Part shown: positions 9,067-18,188 of the stretch, piece by piece
Position numbering within the stretch: the stretch's first letter is position 1
Layout of the letters: every line of letters begins with the position of its first letter
Assembly (NCBI RefSeq): GCF_007483665.1
Contig: NZ_VIQO01000011.1
Span: 1 to 64,000 of the forward strand
DNA length: 64,000 bases
Reading direction: 5' to 3'
From: Catellatospora sichuanensis
GTDB lineage: Bacteria > Actinomycetota > Actinomycetes > Mycobacteriales > Micromonosporaceae
Notes under the pieces: model-generated
Databases searched by the model: none
What the model was told of the DNA's origin: nothing
The model's input: the letters and a program-made list of their open reading frames with translations, nothing else
Program-made: the position numbers and the translations under genes

Positions 9067-10590
9067 ATGTTGAGGCAAGCCTGTGTCCTCGGCGTCGACA
9101 TCGGAACGTCGAGCAGTAAGGGCGTACTCGTCACGCTCGACGGCACGATCGTCGCCACCGCCACCCGCGAGCACGAGGTGCGCCGGCCCGCGCCGGGGCA
9201 CGTCGAGATGGACGCCCACGTCTGGTGGGACGAGGCTGCCGGCATCATCCGCGAGCTGCTGGCCGCGCCCGGTGCGCCCGCGCCCGGTCAGGTCCGCTCC
9301 GTCGGCGTGAGCGGGATGGGCCCGTGCGTGCTGGTCACCGATCTCGCGGGCCAGCCGCGCCGGCCCGCGATGCTCTATGGCATCGACACCCGCGCGACCG
9401 AGCAGATCGAGCGACTGACCGAGCGGCTCGGCGGGGCCGACACGATCCGCGAGCGCTGCGGCTCGTCGCTGAGCACGCAGGCGGCCGGGCCGAAGTTGGC
9501 GTGGCTCGCCGACAACGAGCCCCAGGCGGTCGCCGGCGACTGGCGCTTCTTCCAGCCCAGCACGTGGCTCGGCTGGCAGCTGACCGGGACCTACTACCTC
9601 GACCACCACTCGGCCAGCCAGTGCACACCGATGTACGACGCGAACGTGCAGGACTGGTACGGCCCCTGGGCGGGCGAGGTCGCCGCCGGGGCGCAGCTGC
9701 CGCCGTTGGTCTGGCCCGGCGACACCATCGGCGGCGTGTCGGCTGCGGCTGCCGCCGAGACGGGGCTCGCCCCGGGCACTCCCGTCATCGCGGGCACGAT
9801 CGACGCCTGGTCCGAGGCGATCAGCGTCGGCGCGCACCGGGTCGGCGACCTGATGCTGATGTACGGCACCACCATGTTCCTCATCAACACCGTGGACAAG
9901 CCGCTGACCTCGCCGACGCTGTGGGGCACGGTCGGCGCGCTGCCCGGCACCCGCAACCTCGCCGGGGGGATGGCCACCTCGGGCGCGATCACCGGATGGC
10001 TGCGCGAGCTGTTCGGCTCCCCCGGCTATCCGGAGCTGCTGGCGCTGGCCGACGCCGCCGGGCCGGGCGCGAACGGGCTGCTCATGCTGCCCTACTTCGC
10101 CGGTGAGCGGACCCCGGTCGCCGATCCCGACGCGCGCGGCGTGCTCGCCGGGCTCACCGTCGCGCACACCCGCGGCGACCTCTACCGGGCGGCGCTGGAG
10201 GCGACGGCGTTCGGCGTACGCCACAACGTCGCCGCGATCGAGCAGGCAGGCGGACACGTCGAGCGGATCGTCGCCGTCGGCGGCGGCGCGCAGGGCAGCC
10301 TGTGGACCCAGATCGTGTCCGACGTGACCGGACGCCCGCAGGCCATCCCCGCCAAGACGATCGGGGCCGCCTTCGGCGCCGCGTTCCTCGCTGCCGGTGC
10401 TGTCGCCGATCCCGACATCGACCTGTGGAACCCGATCCTCGAAGCACGGACCCCGCAGCCGTCGGTCCGCGCCGACTACGACGAGCTCTACGCGCTCTAC
10501 CTGGAGCTGTATCCGGCCACCGCGCCGACCGTGCACGCCCTCGCCGCTCGCGAGCGGCACCGCGCCACCGGTCGACGTCCCGCCCCGTGA
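9067..10590 (+). CDS. FGGY-family pentulose kinase (D-ribulo-/xylulokinase-like)
   Basis: 507 residues. Actin-like kinase fold: phosphate loop LGVDIGTSSSKGVLV at the N-terminus, HVEMDAHVWWDEA, VIAGTIDAWSEAISVG in the middle (substrate Asp region), and GGGAQGSLWTQIVSDVTGRP near the C-terminus (FGGY adenosine signature). Length is normal for xylulokinases and related pentulose kinases. It starts the operon with GH116 and a fucose/arabinose-type isomerase. In the proposed pathway it phosphorylates D-ribulose formed from D-arabinose, giving an entry to the pentose phosphate pathway. Xylulokinase activity is the main alternative and cannot be excluded. Confidence 0.88.
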   Translation: MLRQACVLGVDIGTSSSKGVLVTLDGTIVATATREHEVRRPAPGHVEMDAHVWWDEAAGIIRELLAAPGAPAPGQVRSVGVSGMGPCVLVTDLAGQPRRPAMLYGIDTRATEQIERLTERLGGADTIRERCGSSLSTQAAGPKLAWLADNEPQAVAGDWRFFQPSTWLGWQLTGTYYLDHHSASQCTPMYDANVQDWYGPWAGEVAAGAQLPPLVWPGDTIGGVSAAAAAETGLAPGTPVIAGTIDAWSEAISVGAHRVGDLMLMYGTTMFLINTVDKPLTSPTLWGTVGALPGTRNLAGGMATSGAITGWLRELFGSPGYPELLALADAAGPGANGLLMLPYFAGERTPVADPDARGVLAGLTVAHTRGDLYRAALEATAFGVRHNVAAIEQAGGHVERIVAVGGGAQGSLWTQIVSDVTGRPQAIPAKTIGAAFGAAFLAAGAVADPDIDLWNPILEARTPQPSVRADYDELYALYLELYPATAPTVHALAARERHRATGRRPAP

Positions 10591-10702
10591 GCGGCCGCGC
10601 CACCCGCTGACACGCCACCGGCGAGTGGCCGCGCCACCTGTGCACACCCCACCCCGACGACCCCGCAAACCCGTCGACCCCTGGACGGAGGCCTACCCCC
10701 TC

Positions 10703-13294
10703 ATGCCTGTGCACCCTGAAAGCGCTCCCCCGGCCGCGCGGGGGCTCGGCCCGGACGCGTCCGCCGCGGCCTTCCCGCTCGGCGGGATCGGCACCGGCAA
10801 CGTGTCGATCGGCGCGCGCGGCGAGCTGCGCGACTGGGAGCTCGCCAACCGGCCGGCCAAAGGCGCGCGGCTGCCGTTCTCCTTCTTCGCGATCCGCGCA
10901 GAGCCTGCAGGCGGCGTGCCCGTCACCCGCATCCTGGAGTCGCGGCTGACCGGACCGCACGAAGGCGACCAGGGCTACTACGCCGGGCAGCTGGCCGGGC
11001 TTCCGAGACTGCGCGCGAGCCGGATGCACGGCGAGTATCCGCTGCTGCGGGTCGACTTCGCCGACGACGACCTCGGCGTGCAGGTGGCGCTGACCGCGTT
11101 CACGCCGCTGGTGCCGCTGGACGCGGACGCCTCGGGCATCCCCGGCGCGGTGCTGCGCTACACGGTGACCAACCCAATCGCTGTCGCGGCCGACGTGACC
11201 GTCGTCGGCTCGCTGGCCAACCCGATCGGCATCACCGGATACGACGTGCACCACTTCCCGCGTTACGCCGGGCGACCGGCGAACGCCTGGGCCGACGCGG
11301 ATGGGCTGCACGGCATCCGGTTCACCAGCGACCTGCCCGACGACGACCTGCGACACGGCACCGCGGTGCTGGCCACCACGGACACCAGGACGACGGCCAA
11401 GCCGCAGTGGCTCAGCGGCTTCTGGCAGGACGGCGTCCAGGTGTTCTGGGACGAGCTGAGCACCGCCGGGCGGCTGACGCCGGAGACCGCGTTCAGCCTG
11501 GACGAGCCCCCGTACCCGGACTGGTTCACGCGGCTGCGGGTGGGTTCGCTCGCCGTCGACCACCGGATCGCCCCGGGTGCGAGCCGGGACTTCGAGTTCC
11601 TGCTCACCTGGCACTTCCCGAACCGCCCGAGCGCCTGGCAGGGCAACATCAATCTGGACGGCACGCGGGCCGGTGAGGTGGTCCGCAACCACTACGCCAC
11701 CGCGTACGCCGACGCCTGGGCCGCCGCCCGCCGCCTCGCCGCCGACCTGCCGGAACTGGAACGGCACACCCGCGCGTTCCACGGGGCCCTGTTCGGCGGC
11801 ACGCTGCCGCCGGAGGTCGTCGACGCGGTCAGCTCGACCCTGGTCGTGCTGCGCAGCACCACCTGCTTCCGGCTGACGGGCGGTCGCTTCGCCGCCTGGG
11901 AGGGCAGCTTCGACGACGCCGGCAGCTGCGAAGGCACCTGCACGCATGTATGGAACTACGCCCAGACCGCCGCGTTCCTGTTCCCGGAGCTGGAACGCGA
12001 CGCCCGGCGCACCGAGTTCGTGCACGAGACCCGGCCCGACGGCCGGATGAACTTCCGCGCCAACAGCGTCTTCGGCAACGCGCCGTGGGACTTCCACCCC
12101 GCGGTCGACGGGCAGCTCGGCGCGATCGTGCGGCTGCACCGCGAATGGCGGTTCAGCGGCGACGACGAATTCCTGGCCGCCTGCTGGCCGGGCGCGCAAC
12201 GGGCGCTGGAGTACGCCTTCACCACGTGGGACGCCGACGGCGACGGCGTGCTGGACAGCCAGCAGCACAACACCTACGACATCGAGTTCCACGGGCCGAA
12301 CTCGCTGGCGAACTCGATGTTCTTCGCGGCCCTGACCGCCGGTGCGGCCATCGCCGACCGGATGGGCGACACCTCGTCCGCGCAGCGCTACCGCGCCGCG
12401 GCCGCGACGGGCGCGTCCCGGATGGACGCGCTGCTGTTCAACGGCGAGTACTACGAGCAGCAGCTCGACGACGTCGACGCCCGCCGCTACCAGTACGGCA
12501 CCGGATGCCTGTCCGACCAGGTGTTCGGCCAGCTCCTGGCGCACGTCGCGGGGCTGGGCCACGTCCTGCCCGCCGAACACGTGCGCAGCGCCGTCGCCGC
12601 GGTCCACCGGCACAACTTCCGCGCCGACCTGGGCGGCCACCACAGCGTCCAGCGCACCTACGCCCTCAACGACGAGGCGGGACTGCTGCTGTGCTCCTGG
12701 CCGCGCGGCGGCCGCCCGCGCATCCCGTTCGTCTACAGCGACGAGGTGTGGACCGGCATCGAGTACCAGGTGGCCACCCACCTGGTCTTCGAAGGGCTGG
12801 TCGACGAGGGCCTGCAGCTGGTCCGCGCGGTGCGCGCACGGCACGACGGCCGGCGGCGCAACCCCTGGAACGAGGTCGAGTGCGGCAACCACTACGCCCG
12901 CTCGCTGGCGAGCTGGGGCCTGGTCGTCGCGCTCAGCGGCGCGGACTACGACGCCACCGCGCGCACCCTCGCCTTCGCCCCGCGCTGGGGCGGCGACCGG
13001 CTACGAACGATCTTCACCACCGGCACCGGCTGGGGCGAGCTGACCCTCTCCCCCGGCGGCGCACAGCTGCGCCTGCTCGGCGGCCGGCTCGACCTGGACA
13101 CCCTCACCGTCGCCCACCCCGTGCTCGGGCCGCTGGCCGCGGGCCCGGTCCGGCTCACCGCGGGCGACGCCGTACCGCTCACCGCCCCTGACCCCTCGAT
13201 CGGAAGGACCGACCATGACGAGTTATCTCCTGCCCGCGCCGTCGCAGCGCCCGCCGGCGTCGCCCCGCACCGTCTACACGATCGCCAGCGGTGA
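10703..13294 (+). CDS. GH116-family glycosidase, putative exo-beta-D-arabinofuranosidase
   Basis: 863 residues from ATG at 10703, with GGAGG eleven bases upstream. GH116 (GBA2-type) features: FPLGGIGTGNVSIGARGELRDWEL at the N-terminus, nucleophile region GSCEGTCTHVWNYAQ (about residues 408-422), acid/base region HNTYDIEFHGPNS (about 522-535), and WTGIEYQVATHL. There is no signal peptide, so it is intracellular. GH116 covers beta-glucosidases and beta-xylosidases, and exo-beta-D-arabinofuranosidases were found in a Microbacterium arabinan system. Here the partners GH172 and GH183 favour the last. Its 3' end overlaps the isomerase start by 80 bases, unusually long for this operon. Confidence 0.85.
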   Translation: MPVHPESAPPAARGLGPDASAAAFPLGGIGTGNVSIGARGELRDWELANRPAKGARLPFSFFAIRAEPAGGVPVTRILESRLTGPHEGDQGYYAGQLAGLPRLRASRMHGEYPLLRVDFADDDLGVQVALTAFTPLVPLDADASGIPGAVLRYTVTNPIAVAADVTVVGSLANPIGITGYDVHHFPRYAGRPANAWADADGLHGIRFTSDLPDDDLRHGTAVLATTDTRTTAKPQWLSGFWQDGVQVFWDELSTAGRLTPETAFSLDEPPYPDWFTRLRVGSLAVDHRIAPGASRDFEFLLTWHFPNRPSAWQGNINLDGTRAGEVVRNHYATAYADAWAAARRLAADLPELERHTRAFHGALFGGTLPPEVVDAVSSTLVVLRSTTCFRLTGGRFAAWEGSFDDAGSCEGTCTHVWNYAQTAAFLFPELERDARRTEFVHETRPDGRMNFRANSVFGNAPWDFHPAVDGQLGAIVRLHREWRFSGDDEFLAACWPGAQRALEYAFTTWDADGDGVLDSQQHNTYDIEFHGPNSLANSMFFAALTAGAAIADRMGDTSSAQRYRAAAATGASRMDALLFNGEYYEQQLDDVDARRYQYGTGCLSDQVFGQLLAHVAGLGHVLPAEHVRSAVAAVHRHNFRADLGGHHSVQRTYALNDEAGLLLCSWPRGGRPRIPFVYSDEVWTGIEYQVATHLVFEGLVDEGLQLVRAVRARHDGRRRNPWNEVECGNHYARSLASWGLVVALSGADYDATARTLAFAPRWGGDRLRTIFTTGTGWGELTLSPGGAQLRLLGGRLDLDTLTVAHPVLGPLAAGPVRLTAGDAVPLTAPDPSIGRTDHDELSPARAVAAPAGVAPHRLHDRQR

Positions 13295-14852
13295 CCTGCG
13301 GCTGTCCGCCAACATCACCTGCTGGCCGGCGCAGCAGCAGTTCGAGGCCGCCGTCACCGCGGCCCTGGCCGAGCTGGGCTGGGCGGCGCAGCGGGCGCAC
13401 CCGTTCGACCCGGACAAGGGCCACGGCTTCATCGACAGCCAGCGCTACGGCATCGAGGTGTTCAAGGACATCCCGGTGGACGCGCCACTGGTCGTCGTCG
13501 ACGCGGTGTGGCAGTACAGCCACCACGTGCTGGCCGGGCTGCGCAGCCACCGCGGGCCGATCCTCGTCGTGGCGAACTGGTCCGGCGAGTTCCCCGGCCT
13601 GGTGGGACTGCTGAACCTGACCGCCAGCCTCACCAAGGCCGGTGTCTTCCACTCGGCGCTGTGGAGCGAGGACTTCACCGACGCGTGGGCCCGTGACGGG
13701 CTGCGGACCTGGCTGGACACCGGAGAGCTGCGCCACGACCAGTCGCACGTGCGCGACCTGCCCGGCCTCGACCCGGCTGCGGCCGAGGTGGAGCTCGGCG
13801 TCGCCCTGGCCCGGCAGCTGCGCGACGACAAGGCCGTCATCGGGGTGTTCGACGAGGGCTGCATGGGCATGTACAACGCGATCATCGACGACGAGCTGCT
13901 CAACCCGCTGGGCATCTTCAAGGAACGGCTGTCGCAGAGCGCGCTGGTCGCCGAGATGGCCCGGGTCGGCGACGACGAGGCCGCCGCCGCGCGCCGATGG
14001 CTGGACGAGCGCGGCCTCACCTTCCACTTCGGCACCGACGAGGCCACCGAGCTGACCGAGGCGCAGGTGACCAGCCAGCTCAAGATGTACATCGCGGCGC
14101 TGCGCATCAGTGACGACTTCGGCCTGGACGCGGTCGGCATCCAGTACCAGCAGGGGCTCAAGGACACGGTGCCGGCCAGCGACCTGGCCGAGGGTCTGCT
14201 CAACAACGTCGAGCGCCCGCCGGTGCGCAGCCGGGACGGCGCCCGCGAGTTGTACGCCGGGCAGCCGCTGCCGCACTTCAACGAGGTGGACTGGGGCGTC
14301 GCCGTCGACGCGCTGGTCACCAACCGGATCTGGACGGCGATGGGCTTCGACCCGGCGACCACGCTGCACGACATCCGGTGGGGCGACGAGTACGGCGGCG
14401 AGTTCGTCTGGGTGTTCGAGATCTCCGGCTCCGCGCCCGCCTCGCACCACGGCGGCTACCAGCACAGCTACAGCATGCGGCAGCCGCCGATGTACTTCCC
14501 GCTCGGCGGCGGCACCCTCAGCGGGATCGCGGTGCCGGGCGAGATCGTCTGGTCGCGGGTGTTCGTCATGGGCGGGGCGCTGCACGTCGACATCGGCCGC
14601 GGCCACGTCGTGGACCTGCCGGCCGCCGAGACGCAGCGGCGGCTCGACGCCACCACCAGGCAGTGGCCGATCATGCACGCGGTCCTCGAAGGCGTCAGCC
14701 GCGACCAGCTGATGGCCCGCCACAAGGCCAACCACGTGCAGGTCGCGTACGCGCCCGACGCGGACGGGGCCGACCGCGCGCTGCTGGCCAAGGCGGCGCT
14801 GTTCCGGGAGCTGGGGGTCGCCGTGCACCTGTGCGGCGACGTGAAACTCTGA
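13215..14852 (+). CDS. L-fucose/D-arabinose isomerase-family protein
   Basis: 545 residues from ATG at 13215 (GGAAGG upstream). The fold resembles the fucose/arabinose isomerase group: an N-terminal Rossmann-like part (VVVDAVWQYSHHVLAGL; ILVVANWSGEFPGLVGLL), the segment VIGVFDEGCMGMYNAII, metal-ligand candidates in HFNEVDWGVAVDALVTNRIW, and a C-terminal HKANHVQVAYA. L-fucose and D-arabinose share the configuration the enzyme recognises, so fucose isomerases convert D-arabinose to D-ribulose. With an arabinan locus and an adjacent pentulose kinase, D-arabinose isomerase is the best reading. It closes the plus-strand operon before a strong terminator. Confidence 0.8.
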   Translation: MTSYLLPAPSQRPPASPRTVYTIASGDLRLSANITCWPAQQQFEAAVTAALAELGWAAQRAHPFDPDKGHGFIDSQRYGIEVFKDIPVDAPLVVVDAVWQYSHHVLAGLRSHRGPILVVANWSGEFPGLVGLLNLTASLTKAGVFHSALWSEDFTDAWARDGLRTWLDTGELRHDQSHVRDLPGLDPAAAEVELGVALARQLRDDKAVIGVFDEGCMGMYNAIIDDELLNPLGIFKERLSQSALVAEMARVGDDEAAAARRWLDERGLTFHFGTDEATELTEAQVTSQLKMYIAALRISDDFGLDAVGIQYQQGLKDTVPASDLAEGLLNNVERPPVRSRDGARELYAGQPLPHFNEVDWGVAVDALVTNRIWTAMGFDPATTLHDIRWGDEYGGEFVWVFEISGSAPASHHGGYQHSYSMRQPPMYFPLGGGTLSGIAVPGEIVWSRVFVMGGALHVDIGRGHVVDLPAAETQRRLDATTRQWPIMHAVLEGVSRDQLMARHKANHVQVAYAPDADGADRALLAKAALFRELGVAVHLCGDVKL

Positions 14853-14867
14853 CCATCCCGCGACGGT

Positions 14868-14907
14868 GACGGGCCGGCGACCTTGGATCCAAGGTCGCCG
14901 GCCCGTC
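14868..14907. terminator. Perfect 40-base palindromic bidirectional terminator
   Basis: Two 20-base arms (14868-14887, 14888-14907) form a perfect inverted repeat centred on GGATCC and followed by GTTTG. It lies between the convergent isomerase (ends 14852) and mannitol-dehydrogenase-family (ends 14927) genes. Confidence 0.9.
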
Positions 14908-14926
14908 GTTTGAGGCAGGTCAGGAC

Positions 14927-16318
14927 TTACAGGTCCGCGAGTGTCGCCTGGGCGCCTCGGTGGATCAATGAGTTGAGCGCCCACCGGTACTCGGCCGCGA
15001 AAACGGCGTCGTCGGCCAGGTCGCCGAACAGGTCACGCTGCCGCAGGAAGGCCGTCGGATCGGCACGCTGCCGGGCCGCGTACGCCATCACCGTTTCGCG
15101 TTGCCGGTCCACGACGTCGATCGCTTCGCCGTGCTCGTCGACGCCCTCGGCGTAGCGGGCCCAGCTGGCGACGATCGCCGCCGAAAACCGCACCGGGCCG
15201 CCCGTGGCGAGTTGGTGCCGTACGACGGGCAGCAGCCAGGTCGGGATGCGGTCGGACGAGTCGGTGCACAGCCGAGCGATCGTGTCGCGCACATGGGGAT
15301 TGGCGAAGCGTTCGAGCAGGGTGTCCTTGTAGCGGTCGAGGTCGACGCCGGGTACCGGGCGCAGAGTCGGGGTGGCCTCCTCATCCATGTAGCGGCGCAA
15401 CAGCCGCACGATGAGCGGGTCCTGCGCCGCCTCGTGCACGAGGTCGTATCCGCTGAGCCGGCCGAAGTAACACAGCCCCTGATGGCCGGCGTTGAGCAGA
15501 CGCAGCTTCATCAGCTCGTACGGCTCGACGTCGGCCACCAGCTGCACGCCCGCCGCCTCGAACGGCGGCCGCCCGGCCGGGAAGTGATCCTCGATCACCC
15601 ACTGGAAGAACGGTTCGGCGACCACCGGCCAGGCGTCGTCGACGCCGAACCGGGCGGTGATCGCCGCCCGGTCGTCGTCCGTCGTCGCGGGGGTGATCCG
15701 GTCCACCATGGAGTTCGGGAACGCGACGGCGGCGGCGATCCAGGTCCCGAGTTCGGGATCCTTGCGGGTGGCGAACGCCGCAAGCATCCGTCGGCAGACG
15801 TCGCCGTTGCCCTGGATGTTGTCGCACGACAGCACGGTGAACGGGACCACGCCCCGTTCGCGGCGGCGGCGCAGCGCCTCGGCGATCAGGCCGAACGCGG
15901 TCTGCGGGACGGCGCCGGGCGCCAGGTCCGCGGCGATCCTCGGGTCGCTCGCGTCGAACTCTCCGGTGATCCGGTCGACGTGGTAGCCGCCCTCGGTGAT
16001 GGTCAGCGAGACGATGCGGACCTCGGGCGAGGCCATCTTCTCGATGACGGCTTCCGGATCGTCGGGCGCGAACAGGTAGTCGGTGATCGAGGCGATGCCG
16101 CGGGCGGTCTGCTGCCCGTCGGGGTGTTTGAGTACCAGCGTGTAGCGGTGGTCCTGCGCGTGCAGCACGTCGCGCATACGCCGGTCGCCGGGCAGCACGC
16201 CGACGCCGCAGATGCCCCAGCCGTCGGCCAGGCCCAGCACCCTCAGGTCGTCCAGGACCATCGCCTGGTGGGCGCGGTGGAAGCCGCCGACGCCGATGTG
16301 CACGATGCCGGCGCTCAT
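14927..16318 (-). CDS. Mannitol dehydrogenase-family polyol/uronate oxidoreductase
   Basis: 463 residues from ATG at 16318, overlapping the permease stop by four bases (ATGA), so translation is coupled. Family features: N-terminal NAD site HIGVGGFHRAHQA, LTITEGGYHVD, FPNSMVDRITPAT, and the catalytic KLRLLNAGHQGLCYFG (Lys, Asn, His). The family covers mannitol 2-dehydrogenase, D-arabinitol 4-dehydrogenase, mannonate and altronate reductases. In this locus D-arabinitol or a mannose-derived polyol is plausible, but sequence alone does not decide. It is the last gene of the transporter operon. Confidence 0.85.
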   Translation of the reverse strand: MSAGIVHIGVGGFHRAHQAMVLDDLRVLGLADGWGICGVGVLPGDRRMRDVLHAQDHRYTLVLKHPDGQQTARGIASITDYLFAPDDPEAVIEKMASPEVRIVSLTITEGGYHVDRITGEFDASDPRIAADLAPGAVPQTAFGLIAEALRRRRERGVVPFTVLSCDNIQGNGDVCRRMLAAFATRKDPELGTWIAAAVAFPNSMVDRITPATTDDDRAAITARFGVDDAWPVVAEPFFQWVIEDHFPAGRPPFEAAGVQLVADVEPYELMKLRLLNAGHQGLCYFGRLSGYDLVHEAAQDPLIVRLLRRYMDEEATPTLRPVPGVDLDRYKDTLLERFANPHVRDTIARLCTDSSDRIPTWLLPVVRHQLATGGPVRFSAAIVASWARYAEGVDEHGEAIDVVDRQRETVMAYAARQRADPTAFLRQRDLFGDLADDAVFAAEYRWALNSLIHRGAQATLADL

Positions 16319-17136
16319 TTGATGCCCGAGATGCGCACGCCGTTGACGATGAACCGCTGGAAGACCAGCAGCAGCGCGATCGTGGGCAGGGAGGCCAGCG
16401 TGGAGCCGGCCATCAGCAGGCCCCAGTCGTTGCCCCGGTCGGACCGGAAGTTGCCGAGGAACTGCATGATCTGCGTCAGGTCCGGGTCGGTGATGGTGAG
16501 CACCGGCCACACGTAGGCGTTCCAGTACGCCAGGTAGGACGCGATGCCCATGACCACGAACGGGGCGGCCGACTGCGGCAGGAACACCCGGACGAAGATC
16601 TGCCAGCGGGTGGCGCCGTCGACCAGCGCGGCCTCCTCGACCGCCATCGGGAAGCCGAGGTAGAACTGCCGGATGAAGAACATCTGGGCGGACGACGCGG
16701 CCCCCGGGATGATCAGGACGGCGAGCGTGTCGAGCATGCCGAGCTTGGACACCACCATGAACGAGGTCAGCAGGATCGCCATCGCCGGGATGAACATCGG
16801 CGTCAGGCAGTAGACCCACCAGAAGCGCTTGCCGGTGAACTCCAGCCGGGCGAAGGCGTACGCGGCAAGGGTGTTCACGGTCAGGCTCAGCGCGGTGAAG
16901 ATGAGCGCGCCGACGACGGTAATGCCCATCGCCCGCAGGAACTGCGGATCGGCCAGGATCGCCGAGTAGTTGTCCCAGCGCCACATGTCCGGGAAGAACT
17001 GGAACGGCGAGCGCAGCACCTCGGTCTTGCCCTTGAACCCGGCGATCGCCATCCAGGCGAGGGGAAACATCACGCTGACGCTGATCAGTGTGATGAGCAC
17101 GGCGGAGAAGACCCGTTGCGGGACGGACTTTTTCAT
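16315..17136 (-). CDS. Carbohydrate ABC transporter permease (MalG/CUT1 type)
   Basis: 273 residues with six predicted membrane segments, beginning VFSAVLITLISVSVMFPLAWMAIAGF. The inner-membrane coupling motif EEAALVDGATRWQIFVRVFLP (EAA-x3-G) is clear. The end, FIVNGVRISGIK, is typical of MalG-type CUT1 permeases. It forms the membrane channel with the permease at 17154, fed by the lipoprotein at 18189. No ATPase is encoded nearby, so it probably uses a shared MsiK-type ATPase, as in other actinobacterial CUT1 systems. Confidence 0.93.
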   Translation of the reverse strand: MKKSVPQRVFSAVLITLISVSVMFPLAWMAIAGFKGKTEVLRSPFQFFPDMWRWDNYSAILADPQFLRAMGITVVGALIFTALSLTVNTLAAYAFARLEFTGKRFWWVYCLTPMFIPAMAILLTSFMVVSKLGMLDTLAVLIIPGAASSAQMFFIRQFYLGFPMAVEEAALVDGATRWQIFVRVFLPQSAAPFVVMGIASYLAYWNAYVWPVLTITDPDLTQIMQFLGNFRSDRGNDWGLLMAGSTLASLPTIALLLVFQRFIVNGVRISGIK

Positions 17137-17153
17137 GGGCTACCCCTGCGCGT

Positions 17154-18119
17154 CTAGCCGTCGATGGCTTTGTCGGAGTTGACGAGTCTGAAGATCACCA
17201 GCGAGATCGCGCCGAGCACGACGAACAGCATCAGCGACGCGGTGAGCGAGAAGCTGGTGGCGTACGGCGTCAGGTCGCGGAAGCTGTTGAAGATGTAGAG
17301 GTTCGGCGTCGTGGTCGCGTCGACCGGCCCGCCGTTCGTCATGATCAGGGGCAGCTCGAACAACTGGATCGCCAGCGTGAAACCGGTGACGAACAGGTAG
17401 AGCAGCACGTTCTTCAGCAGCGGGATGGTGATGCGGAACAGCCTCTGGAAGAAGCCGGCCCCGTCGAGCTGCGCCGACTCGTAGTAGTTCTCGGGGATGT
17501 CGAGCAGCCCGGCCAGCAGGATGAGCGTGGTGATGCCGAAGCTGAGCCAGATGCCCGGCACGGCGATGGCCGGCAGCGCGTAGCCGGGGTCGTTGAGCCA
17601 GTTGACCGGGCCGCTGTTGAGCAGGCCGAGCATCCAGTTGATGACGCCTTCGTCCTGGTACATGAACACGAACAGGACCGAGGCGACCACCGTGGAGACG
17701 ACGGCGGGCAGGTAGACGGTGGTCTTCATGTACGCCGCCGCGCGTCTGCTCAGCGTCTTGATGAAGCTGGCCAGCAGCAGCGCGATGACGATGCCGGTCG
17801 GCACGGTGAGCAGCGCGTAGTAGAGGCCGACCCAGATCGACTCCCAGAAGCGCGGGCTGTCCAGCACGTACTGGTAGAAGTCCAGGCCGACGAACTCCGG
17901 CTCCTCGTAGAAGCTGATTTTGAAGGTGCTCAGGTAGACCGAGTAGATCAGTGGCCACACCACGAAGATGCTCAGCAGCACGACCATCGGGGCGATCATC
18001 AGGTACGCGGTGCGGTTGTCCCGGCGGTGGCGGGCCAGGAGCCGCCGACGGTCGCGTTGCGCGACGCCGTCCGGGGCCGGGTCCGCCGGCACGGCGACCC
18101 GGGAGTCGAGAGCGGTCAT
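17154..18119 (-). CDS. Carbohydrate ABC transporter permease (MalF/UgpA type)
   Basis: 321 residues from ATG at 18119, chosen because GAGGGGATT precedes it; an earlier ATG gives an Arg-rich extension. Six membrane segments start at about residue 42 (YLMIAPMVVLLSIFVVWPLIYSVYLS). The coupling motif is YYESAQLDGAGFFQRLFRITIP. It pairs with the MalG-type permease 17 bases downstream and probably imports arabinan-derived oligosaccharides. Confidence 0.93.
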   Translation of the reverse strand: MTALDSRVAVPADPAPDGVAQRDRRRLLARHRRDNRTAYLMIAPMVVLLSIFVVWPLIYSVYLSTFKISFYEEPEFVGLDFYQYVLDSPRFWESIWVGLYYALLTVPTGIVIALLLASFIKTLSRRAAAYMKTTVYLPAVVSTVVASVLFVFMYQDEGVINWMLGLLNSGPVNWLNDPGYALPAIAVPGIWLSFGITTLILLAGLLDIPENYYESAQLDGAGFFQRLFRITIPLLKNVLLYLFVTGFTLAIQLFELPLIMTNGGPVDATTTPNLYIFNSFRDLTPYATSFSLTASLMLFVVLGAISLVIFRLVNSDKAIDG

Positions 18120-18188
18120 CGTCAATCCCCTCGAAGAGCGGTGCCCGGGACGCCGAACGCGCGACCCGGGCACCGGAGTCCGGCACGC

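Noticed and set aside
10589-10638. Imperfect direct repeat of 16 bases (GAGCGGCCGCGCCACC / GAGTGGCCGCGCCACC)
   Set aside because: Short, one mismatch, in a 112-base gap before GH116 with no further copies; likely chance in GC-rich DNA.
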